Below, in pieces: positions 1 to 7,506 of a stretch of DNA of 33,124 nucleotides. Each line of letters starts with the position of its first letter. The first letter of the stretch is position 1. The stretch spans positions 1 through 33,124 of the forward strand of contig JALFGI010000262.1 of the NCBI GenBank assembly GCA_022777455.1. Direction: 5' to 3'. The notes beneath the pieces are model-generated. The model made no database searches, was not told the DNA's origin, and was given only the letters and a program-made list of their open reading frames with translations. Made by a program: the position numbers and the translations under genes. The DNA comes from Clostridiales bacterium. Its GTDB lineage: Bacteria; Bacillota_A; Clostridia; Oscillospirales; Oscillospiraceae.

Positions 1-97
1 CTTTTTTTCCTTAATTATAATAAAAATCACCGTCAATTCGTAATAATAGTTGAAAATACGCCGGTCGCTGTTCCAATAGCCGCTTGGCGTTCCGCGC

Positions 98-126
98 ATA
101 TTAGCACATCCAGGCTCCGCTGTCAA
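98..126 (-). promoter_or_regulatory. Strong leftward sigma-A promoter for a gene beyond the left edge
   Basis: On the minus strand TTGACA (126-121) and TAATAT (103-98) are separated by exactly 17 bp. Transcription would start near position 91 and run off the window. The sequence TAAGGA lies close to position 10 on the minus strand, so the start codon of the driven gene is probably just outside the window. The leader is about 90 nt and contains a short ACGCC/GGCGT inverted repeat. The gene itself cannot be seen. Confidence 0.7.
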
Positions 127-345
127 TCTTTTACAGAGAGAATTTGCAAAACGTTCATAGTTTTCTGGGCCGAAGAAGTTTTGTCAGGAGTTCCTTTTAG
201 CCTTTTTTCTGCAGTTTATGCAAAAAATTCTGCACTGCATAATCTATTCCATGACTCTGAGAAATATTCCAATTTAGAATTGAACGCAAGGAAATATATG
301 TATGGTTTATATCTACTGTGAGATACTAGCTCCGAGGTGATCAGC
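127..345. other. Intergenic region between divergent transcription units
   Basis: With the leftward promoter region, positions 1-345 hold no gene. AT-rich sequence contains one inverted repeat, TTATGCA and TGCATAA separated by 13 nt (about 216-242), which could be an operator, but no partner regulator is nearby. No convincing -35/-10 pair was found for the rightward gene at 346; TTGAAC near 280 is the best -35 candidate and has no good -10. Confidence 0.4.
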
Positions 346-600
346 ATGGCAAAACAAGGCATGACACATCCCGATATCAATCACGGGCCCAAAAATGACG
401 TCTCCCCTGTCCCCCAGATCCAGGGCAAAGCCAAAACCCGGAAAGAAAAAGCAAAACCCATTCTTCCGGAAACCGGCGGCGCAAACCAGAAGGTGTGGCA
501 TGAAAGGCCCATTTCCAAGGCCCATGGAATCATCGATACCGACCTGGCACGGGATAATCTGGAAAACGATATTCCATTTGCAGATCTGCAGGACCTGTGA
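346..600 (+). CDS. Conserved small hypothetical protein (84 aa)
   Basis: I do not recognise a named domain. The protein is short, hydrophilic, rich in Lys, Pro, Asn and Asp, and has no signal peptide or membrane segment, so it is probably cytosolic. A basic stretch (KAKTRKEKAK, about residues 28-37) precedes a more acidic C-terminus ending DLQDL. The start at 346 is chosen over an in-frame GTG at 337 because GAGGTGA (334-340) is a good ribosome binding site five bases upstream of this ATG. It faces the DUF436 gene convergently across a shared hairpin. That it is real rests on the clean ribosome binding site, the terminator just after its stop and the lack of any better gene on the other strand. 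Confidence 0.72.
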   Translation: MAKQGMTHPDINHGPKNDVSPVPQIQGKAKTRKEKAKPILPETGGANQKVWHERPISKAHGIIDTDLARDNLENDIPFADLQDL

Positions 601-621
601 TGCCTTTCGGCCGCACAAAAT

Positions 622-649
622 ACAGGGCACGACAATGTCCGTGCCCTGT
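622..649. terminator. Hairpin between convergent genes
   Basis: ACAGGGCACG (622-631) pairs with CGTGCCCTGT (640-649) around an 8-nt loop. The T-tracts on either side are weak (GTTTCTC to the right, ATTTTG when read leftward), so it probably serves both converging genes as a modest bidirectional terminator. Confidence 0.6.
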
Positions 650-662
650 GCGTTTCTCTGCC

Positions 663-1208
663 TTACAGTTCCTGGTAGATTGCCCGGGGACCGCCAATGT
701 ATTTGGGGCGGGTACGGGCGCAAAGAACAATGGCCTGGCCGATTTGCTTCACACTGGTGCGCACCGGCACCGCCACACGGCGCAGATGCATACCAATCAA
801 CGTACCGCCGATGTCCATACCTGCGTCCGCCGCGATTTGTTCCACCGCCACCGGGTCGGAGAAGGCATTCCAGGCGGTAACGGCAAAGGAGCCTCCCGCC
901 TTGGGCTGGGGCACCACATTGACAATCTCGTAGCCCTGCATTTCTGCCGCAGATCGTTCCAGGATCAGCGCCCGGTTCAGATGCTCACAGCACTGGACGG
1001 CCAGGTCAATCCCCCGCTCCTGCAAAATCGGATAGATCCCCTGAAAAGCAGCCTGAGCCGCTTCCATAGAAGAGCCCTTGCCGATGCGCACGCCCACCAT
1101 CTCACTGGAAGAACAGCCGACGACAAACAAGGAGCCGGGCTTCAAATGGGCCTGCTCCAGCAGTTCGGTGACCGCAGTGCGGGCCTGGTTGGTGATTTCT
1201 TCGTACAT
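663..1208 (-). CDS. DUF436 / TIGR01440 family protein (YwlG-like)
   Basis: Full-length member (181 aa) of the DUF436 family widespread in Bacillota; the biochemical role is not established. Features seen are the N-terminal helix (YEEITNQARTAVTELLEQA), a GCSSSEMVG segment (about residues 31-39), a QCCEHLNRAL segment (about 72-81) and a C-terminal RPKYIGGPRA motif. The ATG at 1208 is preferred to the one at 1232, because AAGGAAGG lies about 10 nt upstream of 1208 and nothing suitable precedes 1232. It is the third gene of a leftward set, 40 nt downstream of the ParB-like gene. Family assignment is firm from the motif pattern; function is unknown. Confidence 0.85.
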   Translation of the reverse strand: MYEEITNQARTAVTELLEQAHLKPGSLFVVGCSSSEMVGVRIGKGSSMEAAQAAFQGIYPILQERGIDLAVQCCEHLNRALILERSAAEMQGYEIVNVVPQPKAGGSFAVTAWNAFSDPVAVEQIAADAGMDIGGTLIGMHLRRVAVPVRTSVKQIGQAIVLCARTRPKYIGGPRAIYQEL

Positions 1209-1248
1209 GATAATCTCGCCTTCCTTTATCATTCAGAGATTCCATTTT

Positions 1249-1860
1249 CTATTGATCCATTTTTGCGAAAAATGAATCGCAAAAACGATGCCATTTCTCT
1301 TCATATTCGCCGTGGCTGATGAGCTCCATATCCTTGGGAGAATGGATATTCCGCCTTTTTGCTTCTTCTACAAACCCATAGATGTAGTCACCGGAGGTAT
1401 CCATCACAGCACGGACAGAATTCCAACCTTTCATAACCGCAAGATACAGCCGCGTGTGTCCATCCAGAGAAATGTAACGCCCCTCAAAGGGCAGAACCTG
1501 GATAATGATGTCATTTGGTCCCTGAATAAAGCTGCTGACTGCCGCCAATTTCTCCTCATCCACATAGAACTGGGATGGCTGAATCTGATCCAGAGAAGCG
1601 GTCAGGAGCTGTACTCTGGGATATTCCTTTACCTTTTCCCCCTGACCATCCAAAAAGCGTGTAATGTGGGGCGTGTAGAACCGGAATTCTTCAATCACCT
1701 CTGGATACATTTCTCGGTTCTCTCCACGGACAATCGCTTCAAAATCAGAGATGATTTCCACCTCATAGGGGGATTCCTCAACCAAAAAACACCCATGCTG
1801 CAGCAGGACCTTTGGGGAAAATCGGTCGTCCTTATAAGAATTGATACGTGTGATATTCAT
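1249..1860 (-). CDS. ParB-like (DGHTR motif) hypothetical protein
   Basis: 203-aa soluble protein. Its one clear signature is SLDGHTRLYLAVMKGW (about residues 131-146), which has the D/N-G-H-x-R form seen in ParB/sulfiredoxin-like folds, where it helps bind a nucleotide or phosphate. The rest, including the acidic N-terminal half, matches nothing I can name, and the helix-turn-helix expected of a chromosome-partition ParB is absent, so partitioning is unlikely. The start is supported by AAAGGA upstream of the ATG. It lies 63 nt after the Nudix gene and 40 nt before the DUF436 gene on the same strand, suggesting cotranscription. A stand-alone ParB-like nucleotide-binding or kinase-type enzyme is possible but not proven. 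Confidence 0.6.
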   Translation of the reverse strand: MNITRINSYKDDRFSPKVLLQHGCFLVEESPYEVEIISDFEAIVRGENREMYPEVIEEFRFYTPHITRFLDGQGEKVKEYPRVQLLTASLDQIQPSQFYVDEEKLAAVSSFIQGPNDIIIQVLPFEGRYISLDGHTRLYLAVMKGWNSVRAVMDTSGDYIYGFVEEAKRRNIHSPKDMELISHGEYEEKWHRFCDSFFAKMDQ

Positions 1861-1923
1861 AGGGAATCCTTTCTGTAAAAATCCACCTCAAAACAGCATT
1901 CCAGAACGTGTTTTCCTCTACGT

Positions 1924-2442
1924 TTACAACCCATCCATCGTAAAGAAGTAGTCCAGCGTATGTACCAGCTTCCCCGAATCAAACAGCACTTTGATTTGTT
2001 CTTTCGTCATCCAGCAAACCTGTGCCACCTCGTTGGTGGTAGCCTGTTCCAGAGAAACGGGGCCATCGTACTCAAAAAGCCATACGTCCAAAATGTCAGC
2101 AAATCTCACACCGTTCACAACTCTGCGGACCACAGAATATACCAGCTTTCCGTCCTCCGGGGACAGCATCAGACCAACTTCTTCCCGCGTTTCCCGAAGT
2201 GCTCCGGCCAAGCTGTCCTCTCCCTTCATGACGGAGCCGCCAACGCACTCCCACATCAGTGGAAAAGTGGGGCGGTCCGAACTGCGCTGGGAGACCAAAT
2301 AATCACCTTTCCTGTTCCGAATCCAAACATGTACAACCAGATGGTAAAAGCCATGCGGTATTTCTTCTCCACGAATATGGTCACGCCCGGTCAGTTCTCG
2401 ACGGTCATTGTATAAATCCCAGAGTTCCTTTTTTTCTCCCAC
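1924..2442 (-). CDS. Nudix hydrolase
   Basis: 172-aa Nudix enzyme; such proteins hydrolyse nucleoside diphosphates linked to another moiety, in the cytosol. The Nudix box is complete at about residues 68-91: glycine, five residues, the Glu of KGE, seven residues, then RETREEVGL, supplying the metal-binding glutamates. The N-terminal layout (ELWDLYNDRRELTGRDHIRG, then HLVVHVWIRN) resembles the isopentenyl-diphosphate isomerase-like/YfcD branch, whose substrates are uncertain. Translation starts at a GTG at 2442 with only a weak upstream purine stretch, but the promoter at 2469-2498 fixes the 5' end about 20 nt upstream. It probably heads a leftward operon with the ParB-like and DUF436 genes. 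Confidence 0.85.
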   Translation of the reverse strand: MGEKKELWDLYNDRRELTGRDHIRGEEIPHGFYHLVVHVWIRNRKGDYLVSQRSSDRPTFPLMWECVGGSVMKGEDSLAGALRETREEVGLMLSPEDGKLVYSVVRRVVNGVRFADILDVWLFEYDGPVSLEQATTNEVAQVCWMTKEQIKVLFDSGKLVHTLDYFFTMDGL

Positions 2443-2468
2443 AATCCACAGAATATTTATTTTTAAAT

Positions 2469-2498
2469 ATTATACCATACGGAACTTGTTCTTGTAAA
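2469..2498 (-). promoter_or_regulatory. Promoter of the Nudix operon
   Basis: Minus strand TTTACA (2498-2493), 18-bp spacer, TATAAT (2474-2469). Predicted start near 2462, leaving a leader of about 20 nt before the GTG. It is divergent from the MerR-type promoter at 2521. Confidence 0.7.
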
Positions 2499-2520
2499 CG
2501 CTCTTTCTTCAAAATACCTC

Positions 2521-2551
2521 TTGACTCTCCCACGGTGGCAGGTGTTACAAT
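2521..2551 (+). promoter_or_regulatory. MerR-type promoter with 19-bp spacer and dyad operator
   Basis: TTGACT (2521-2526) and TACAAT (2546-2551) are 19 bp apart rather than 17. The spacer carries CTCCCAC (2527-2533) and GTGGCAG (2535-2541), an inverted repeat with one mismatch. Over-long spacers with a central dyad are the hallmark of promoters that MerR-family activators untwist. The adjacent MerR gene is therefore probably autoregulated from here. Confidence 0.78.
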
Positions 2552-2589
2552 CATCCTGAGCTCAAGAAAAAGATGATGGAGGTACCCCC

Positions 2590-3405
2590 ATGCTGAAAAT
2601 TGGAGATTTTTCAAAATTATCCAGAGTCAGTATCCGAATGCTGCGCCACTATGACGAGTTGGGACTGCTGCACCCCGTGAAAATCGATCCCGATACCGGT
2701 TACCGGTACTATCATGAAAGTCAGCTCCCCGTTGCCGGGAAAATCAATGCCTTGAAGGATATGGGGTTCGGGCTGGCGGCCATTGGAGAAATACTGGAGC
2801 ATGGCGGAGAAAAGGAAATGCTGGAGCGCCACCTGCGGCTGAAGCAAGTGGAGCTCAATGAGCTCTCCCAGCAGACAGCGTATCGCTTACGGCTTCTGGA
2901 CACAGCCCTGGAACGGCTGAGAAAGGATGAAGAAATGAAATACGATGTAACGCTGAAGACCATTCCCCAGCGCAATTCCGCCACTGTGCGGATGATCATT
3001 CCCAACTATGAGCAGGAAGGGATGCTGTGGAACATTCTGATGGAAGAAACCGCACAGATGCACCTGATTGATGGCGATCCCTGCTACTGCTGCGCCGTGT
3101 TCCACGACAAGGAATACAAGGAAGACCAGGTGGATGTGGAGGTGCAAAAGGATGTAAAAGGCACATACCCCGATACAAAGCACGTTCGGTTCCTTACCCT
3201 GCCGAAAGTGACCGTGGCCAGCGCCACCTGCAAGGGCTCTTATGAGCAGATGGGAGACATCAACGCCGCCATCTCTGCCTGGGTCGCTGCCAACGGGTTC
3301 ACCTTCGACGGTCCCATGTTCAACATCTACCACGTCAGCCCCCACGAGACGGACGACCCAAATGAATACGTCACCGAGGTCTGCTACCCTGTGAAGAAAC
3401 GATAA
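2590..3405 (+). CDS. MerR family regulator with GyrI-like effector domain
   Basis: 271-aa transcription factor. The N-terminal MerR winged helix-turn-helix spans about residues 1-70 (IGDFSKLSRVSIRMLRHYDE, then the wing GYRYYHESQL). A dimerisation coiled coil follows (about 75-110, rich in Leu, Glu and Gln), then a C-terminal GyrI-like ligand-binding domain (about 115-271), as in BmrR/BltR multidrug sensors. A GGAGGT site precedes the ATG. The promoter immediately upstream has the 19-bp spacer expected of a MerR target, so autoregulation is likely. The next gene, 134 nt downstream, is a UvrA-like ATPase of the type linked to drug tolerance; it is a plausible second target, but a terminator lies between them. 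The ligand is unknown. Confidence 0.9.
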   Translation: MLKIGDFSKLSRVSIRMLRHYDELGLLHPVKIDPDTGYRYYHESQLPVAGKINALKDMGFGLAAIGEILEHGGEKEMLERHLRLKQVELNELSQQTAYRLRLLDTALERLRKDEEMKYDVTLKTIPQRNSATVRMIIPNYEQEGMLWNILMEETAQMHLIDGDPCYCCAVFHDKEYKEDQVDVEVQKDVKGTYPDTKHVRFLTLPKVTVASATCKGSYEQMGDINAAISAWVAANGFTFDGPMFNIYHVSPHETDDPNEYVTEVCYPVKKR

Positions 3406-3412
3406 CCTCCCG

Positions 3413-3440
3413 ACACACCGCAGCAAAGGCTGCGGTGTGT
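3413..3440 (+). terminator. Intrinsic terminator after the MerR gene
   Basis: A 12-bp stem (3413-3424 with 3429-3440; ACACACCGCAGC and its complement) closes on an AAAG loop and is followed by TGATTTT. The T-tract is short, so some readthrough to the UvrA-like gene is possible. Confidence 0.75.
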
Positions 3441-3474
3441 TGATTTTCCGGTGGATTGTGTCTATTTCCTGGAT

Positions 3475-3502
3475 TTGGCAAGAAAAATCGGGACAATATA
3501 AA
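3475..3502 (+). promoter_or_regulatory. Candidate promoter of the UvrA-like gene
   Basis: TTGGCA (3475-3480), 16-bp spacer, TATAAA (3497-3502). The match is moderate, but it sits between a terminator and a gene with an excellent ribosome binding site. Confidence 0.45.
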
Positions 3503-3539
3503 ATCAATGTGATATCATTGGGGAAAAGGAGGAGATTCT

Positions 3540-5789
3540 ATGTCAAAGCAAGAGAAAATGATCATCCGGGGACTCCGGCAGAACAATCTGAAAAATGTGG
3601 ATCTGGATATTCCCAAGGGAAAAATCGTGGTATTTACCGGGGTGTCCGGTTCCGGGAAATCCAGCATCGTATTCGACACCATTGCCGCTGAGAGCCAGCG
3701 GCAGATGAACGAGACCTACACCGCCTTCATGCGGGGCAGGCTCCCCAAATACGAAAAGCCCAAGGTGGAACGGATTGAAAATCTCTCCGCGTCGGTGATT
3801 GTGGATCAGTCCCGTCTTGGCGGCAATGCACGCTCCACCGTGGGCACCATCAGCGATATGTACGCAGCCCTGCGGCTGCTCTATTCCAGGATTGGACAGC
3901 CCTATGTGGGAACCGCTTCCTACTTTTCCTTCAACGATCCAAACGGTATGTGCCCGGAATGCTCCGGCATCGGCAAAGTGATGACGGTGGACATTGAGGG
4001 ACGCATTGACCCGGAAAAGACCTGGAACGAGGGCATGGCCGACCTGCCCGCTTTCCATGTGGGAAACTGGTACTGGAAGCAGTACGCCGAATCCGGCCTG
4101 TTTCCACTGGACAAGAAGTGGAAGGATTTCACCCAGCAAGAGCGAAACCATCTGCTCTACGGCGCGGATACCCCGGATGGAAAACGACTGAGCAAAAAGG
4201 TGGAAGGTGTATCCCATTACCTGCACCGGATGCTTTTGAACCGGGATACCTCCAATCTGAAAGAAGCCTCTGTGAAACGGCTCATGTATCTGGTGGAGGA
4301 ACGTCCCTGCCCGGTTTGCCAGGGACGGAGACTGAACGCAAAATCATTGTCCTGCAAGGTGGCTGGCTACAGCATTGACGAAATGTGCGCCATGGAATTT
4401 ACTCAGCTGGTACGGGTTCTGGAAACCATCCGGGATCCCAGATCCAAGACCATTGTGGATACCCTCACCGCCTCATTGAACCGAATGATTGAGATTGGTC
4501 TTCCCTATCTTTCCATGGATCGGGAATCGGCAACCCTGTCCGGCGGTGAGGCTCAGCGACTGAAGCTGGTACGCTATATGGGCAGCAGCCTTACGGACAT
4601 CACCTATATCTTCGATGAGCCCAGCACCGGAATGCACCCCCGGGATGTGTACCGCATGACCCGGCTTTTGCAAAACCTGCGGGACAAGGGCAACACGGTG
4701 CTGGTGGTGGAGCACGACAAAGACGTGATCTCCATTGCGGACGAGGTGATTGATGTTGGCCCTTTGGCTGGTAAAAACGGCGGCAAGATTCTGTTCCAGG
4801 GCAGCTATGAAGCTCTGCTCCTCTCCGGCACCCGTACCGGGAACGCCCTGAAACAGATTATCCCTTTAAAAGAAGAACCCCGAATTCCAAAAGCCTTCCT
4901 CCCGGTGCAAAACGCCACCGTCCACAATCTGAAAAATGTCTCGGTGGATATCCCCCTGGAGGTGCTCACCGTGGTCACCGGTGTGGCGGGCTCCGGGAAA
5001 AGCTCTCTGATTCGGGATGTATTTGCAAAACAGTATGCCGATCGGGTGGTGCTGGTAGACCAGTCCCCCGTTACTGCCACCGGTCGCTCCACGCCTGCTA
5101 CATTCTTAGGGTTCTTTGATGAGATCCGCCGGATGATGGCAGCGGAAAACGGCGTAGATGCTTCCCTTTTCTCCTTCAACAGTCTTGGTGCCTGTCCCTG
5201 CTGCAGCGGCAGAGGCGTCATCATTACGGAACTGGTGTTTATGGATCCGGTAACCACTGTCTGCGAAGCCTGTGAGGGCAAGCGGTACAGCGAAGAAGCC
5301 CTGTCCTACCGGTATCAGGGAAAGAACATTGAAGAAATCCTTGCCATGTCCGCCGAGGATGCCTATGAATTCTTCAAAGGGAACCAAAAGCTGAGAAAAG
5401 CGCTTGGCGCCATGCTGGAGGTGGGTCTCCCCTACCTGTCCCTGGGCCAACCCCTGAGTACCTTATCCGGCGGTGAACGCCAGCGGGTAAAGCTGGCCAA
5501 GTATCTGGATAAGAAGGGCAACATCTATGTACTGGACGAACCCACCACCGGCCTGCACGCCTCCGATGTGAAGAAAATCATGGAGCTGCTGGACAGCCTG
5601 GTAGAGCGGGGCAACACCGTCATTGTCATCGAACACAATCTGGACGTGATGAAGCAGGCGGATTACCTGATTGACGTAGGTCCGGACGGTGGAACCGCCG
5701 GGGGCGAGATCGTCTTCACCGGCACACCAAGGCAGATGGTGGAATCCTCCCGGACCATCACAGCGGAATATCTGAAAAAATCTCTCTGA
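3540..5789 (+). CDS. Short UvrA paralogue (UvrA2/DrrC-type ABC ATPase)
   Basis: 749 aa, against about 940 for repair UvrA. Two ABC ATPase cassettes are present: Walker A GVSGSGKS (34-41) with signature LSGGEAQRLKL (about 333), and GVAGSGKSS (about 481) with signature LSGGERQRVKL (about 641). Both have their Walker B/D-loop segments (FDEPSTGMHPRD and LDEPTTGLHASD). Zinc-type cysteine pairs occur at CPEC (about 138), CPVC (about 257), CPCC (about 550) and CEAC (about 574). The missing length corresponds to the UvrB-binding and part of the insertion domain, so it is unlikely to act as ordinary excinuclease subunit A. Such paralogues occur beside drug-resistance loci (DrrC-like) and may remove DNA-bound intercalators, which fits the drug-sensor-type regulators on both sides. 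GGAGGA precedes the start. Confidence 0.88.
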   Translation: MSKQEKMIIRGLRQNNLKNVDLDIPKGKIVVFTGVSGSGKSSIVFDTIAAESQRQMNETYTAFMRGRLPKYEKPKVERIENLSASVIVDQSRLGGNARSTVGTISDMYAALRLLYSRIGQPYVGTASYFSFNDPNGMCPECSGIGKVMTVDIEGRIDPEKTWNEGMADLPAFHVGNWYWKQYAESGLFPLDKKWKDFTQQERNHLLYGADTPDGKRLSKKVEGVSHYLHRMLLNRDTSNLKEASVKRLMYLVEERPCPVCQGRRLNAKSLSCKVAGYSIDEMCAMEFTQLVRVLETIRDPRSKTIVDTLTASLNRMIEIGLPYLSMDRESATLSGGEAQRLKLVRYMGSSLTDITYIFDEPSTGMHPRDVYRMTRLLQNLRDKGNTVLVVEHDKDVISIADEVIDVGPLAGKNGGKILFQGSYEALLLSGTRTGNALKQIIPLKEEPRIPKAFLPVQNATVHNLKNVSVDIPLEVLTVVTGVAGSGKSSLIRDVFAKQYADRVVLVDQSPVTATGRSTPATFLGFFDEIRRMMAAENGVDASLFSFNSLGACPCCSGRGVIITELVFMDPVTTVCEACEGKRYSEEALSYRYQGKNIEEILAMSAEDAYEFFKGNQKLRKALGAMLEVGLPYLSLGQPLSTLSGGERQRVKLAKYLDKKGNIYVLDEPTTGLHASDVKKIMELLDSLVERGNTVIVIEHNLDVMKQADYLIDVGPDGGTAGGEIVFTGTPRQMVESSRTITAEYLKKSL

Positions 5790-5795
5790 ATTTCT

Positions 5796-5837
5796 CCGGG
5801 CGGCAGAAACCACTGCCGCCCGGAATTTTTCTTTTTC
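5796..5837 (+). terminator. Strong intrinsic terminator after the UvrA-like gene
   Basis: CCGGGCGGCAG (5796-5806) pairs perfectly with CTGCCGCCCGG (5813-5823) around a 6-nt loop, followed by a T-rich tract (ATTTTTCTTTTT). Confidence 0.92.
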
Positions 5838-5902
5838 AGCAAGAAACATCGAGAGAAAAGTCGGCCGGTATGGTAGAATGGGTTCATAAGGAGGCGAACC
5901 GT

Positions 5903-6787
5903 ATGAAAGAACAAATTCTGGCCGTCCAGCGGATGCAGGATTTCATTGGAGAAAACCTCTCCCAGGAAATCCGGCTGTCGGATTTGGCCCAGTCTTCCCT
6001 TTTCTCCCCCTGGTACTCTTACCGATTGTTTCGGGAGCAGTTGGGCATTACGCCGGCGGAATACGTCCGCAAACTGCGGCTTTCCCGGGCAGCAGAGGCA
6101 CTGCGGGAAAAAAAGGCAAAAGTGATTGACATCGCCTTTGACCTGGGCTTTACCAATGTGGATACCTTCACCCGAGCCTTTTTTCGGGAGTTTGGCATGA
6201 ATCCCAGCGACTATGCCAAAAACCCGGTGCCGATTCCACTGTTCATCCCCTACGGCGTCAAATACAGAGAACTGAGAAAGGAGCCAAATGAAATGTCCAA
6301 CCTGCAAACTGTTTTTGTAAGACCCATTGTGAAACCCGAGCGGCTGTGTATCATCAAACGCGGCATCAAAACGGAGGATTACTTTCCCTACTGCGAGGAG
6401 GTCAGCTGCGATGTGTGGGGCATTTTGATGAGCATGCAATCCCTGTGTGGAGAGCCGGTGTGCATGTGGCTGCCGGCGCAATACAAAAAGCCAAACACCT
6501 CCACCTATGTCCAGGGTGTGGAAGTGGAAACCGATTACCTGGGCGCCATACCGGAGGGCTTCGACGTAATCCACCTTCCCGAGGCAGAATATCTGCTGTT
6601 CCAGGGCCAGCCCTTCCAGGAAGAGGACTACTGCGAAGCCATCCAGGCGGTACGACAGGCCGTGGAACAATTCAATCCCACCCCTATGGGTTATGTCTGG
6701 GATGAGGAAAACCCCCGCATCCAACTGGAACCCCGGGGACAGCGGGGCTATATCGAACTGAAGGCAGTCAGGAGGTTGGGAAAATGA
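5903..6787 (+). CDS. AraC family regulator with GyrI-like effector domain
   Basis: 294 aa. The N-terminal AraC-type double helix-turn-helix spans about residues 8-105 (LSDLAQSSLFSPWYSYRLFR, then IDIAFDLGFTNVDTFTRAFF and the closing FGMNPSDY). The C-terminal part (about 130-294) is a GyrI-like/effector-binding domain, so the DNA-binding domain comes first, as in Rob and SoxS-Rob type drug responders. The ATG at 5903 is chosen over an earlier in-frame ATG at 5870, because AAGGAGG (5889-5895) lies seven bases upstream. The stop overlaps the start of the ABC ATPase by 4 nt, so regulator and exporter are one operon and the ligand is probably an exported compound. Upstream, TAGAAT near 5874 may be the -10 box. 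Confidence 0.9.
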   Translation: MKEQILAVQRMQDFIGENLSQEIRLSDLAQSSLFSPWYSYRLFREQLGITPAEYVRKLRLSRAAEALREKKAKVIDIAFDLGFTNVDTFTRAFFREFGMNPSDYAKNPVPIPLFIPYGVKYRELRKEPNEMSNLQTVFVRPIVKPERLCIIKRGIKTEDYFPYCEEVSCDVWGILMSMQSLCGEPVCMWLPAQYKKPNTSTYVQGVEVETDYLGAIPEGFDVIHLPEAEYLLFQGQPFQEEDYCEAIQAVRQAVEQFNPTPMGYVWDEENPRIQLEPRGQRGYIELKAVRRLGK

Positions 6788-7506
6788 TGGAAGCTGTTTC
6801 CGTTCAGAACTTATGCAAATCCTACGGTGAAAAACAGGTTTTGAAAAACCTGAATCTCTCTGTCAAGCACGGAACGGTGTTTGGCCTGCTGGGCGCCAAC
6901 GGCGCCGGGAAGAGCACCACCATAGAATGTATTTTGGGCACCAAAAAAGCGGACAGCGGTACGGTCACCCTGCTGGGACAGGACCCGAAGAAAAGCCGGC
7001 GAAGTCTGTTCCAAAAAATTGGCGTCCAGTTCCAGGAGGGGGACTACCAGCAGGAAATCAAAGTGCAGGAACTGTGTGAAGAAACCGCCTGCCTGTACCG
7101 GAATCCAGCGGATTGGCAAGCATTGTGTGCACAATTTGGAATTGGAGACAAGCTGAAAAACCCGGTAAAGAGCCTTTCCGGCGGAGAGCGCCAGCGGCTG
7201 TTCATCGTCCTGGCCCTGATCCCTGACCCGGAGCTGGTGTTTCTGGATGAGCTGACCACCGGCCTGGATGCCAAAGCCCGCCGGGGGGTGTGGAAAACCC
7301 TGGAGAAACTAAAAGACCAGGGGTTGACCATTTTCCTCACCTCCCACTTCATGGATGAGGTGGAAGCCCTCTGTGATGAAATCTGCATTCTGAAAAAGGG
7401 TCGCCCGGTGTTTTATGGCACAGTGGAGCAGGCAAAGCAGCAGTGCGGATGCCAGCGGTTTGATGACGCCTATCTGATGCTGTCCGATGAGGAGGAAGAA
7501 GCATGA
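6784..7506 (+). CDS. ABC transporter ATP-binding protein (drug-export type)
   Basis: 240-aa ABC-2-type ATPase that would power the permease encoded next. Walker A GANGAGKST (about 37-45), the Q-loop (QFQEGDYQQE), signature LSGGERQR (about 129-136), Walker B with LVFLDELTTGLDA and the switch histidine in LTSHFMDEVE are all intact. The D-loop glutamate is followed by L rather than P (DELTTG), a minor departure from the usual DEPT. The start overlaps the regulator's stop as ATGA, with AGGAGG (6770-6775) upstream. The acidic C-terminal tail (DEEEEA) overlaps the permease start. CcmA/DrrA-like; the substrate is unknown. Confidence 0.92.
   Translation: MMEAVSVQNLCKSYGEKQVLKNLNLSVKHGTVFGLLGANGAGKSTTIECILGTKKADSGTVTLLGQDPKKSRRSLFQKIGVQFQEGDYQQEIKVQELCEETACLYRNPADWQALCAQFGIGDKLKNPVKSLSGGERQRLFIVLALIPDPELVFLDELTTGLDAKARRGVWKTLEKLKDQGLTIFLTSHFMDEVEALCDEICILKKGRPVFYGTVEQAKQQCGCQRFDDAYLMLSDEEEEA

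Noticed and set aside
1249..1860. Chromosome- or plasmid-partition ParB
   Set aside because: No helix-turn-helix, no ParA neighbour, no parS-like sites seen.
3540..5789. Housekeeping uvrA
   Set aside because: About 190 residues shorter than repair UvrA, missing the UvrB-binding region, and no uvrB or uvrC nearby.
5663..6724. Open frame of 353 codons opposite the UvrA-like end and AraC gene
   Set aside because: It crosses a strong terminator and two well-supported genes; no recognisable domain.
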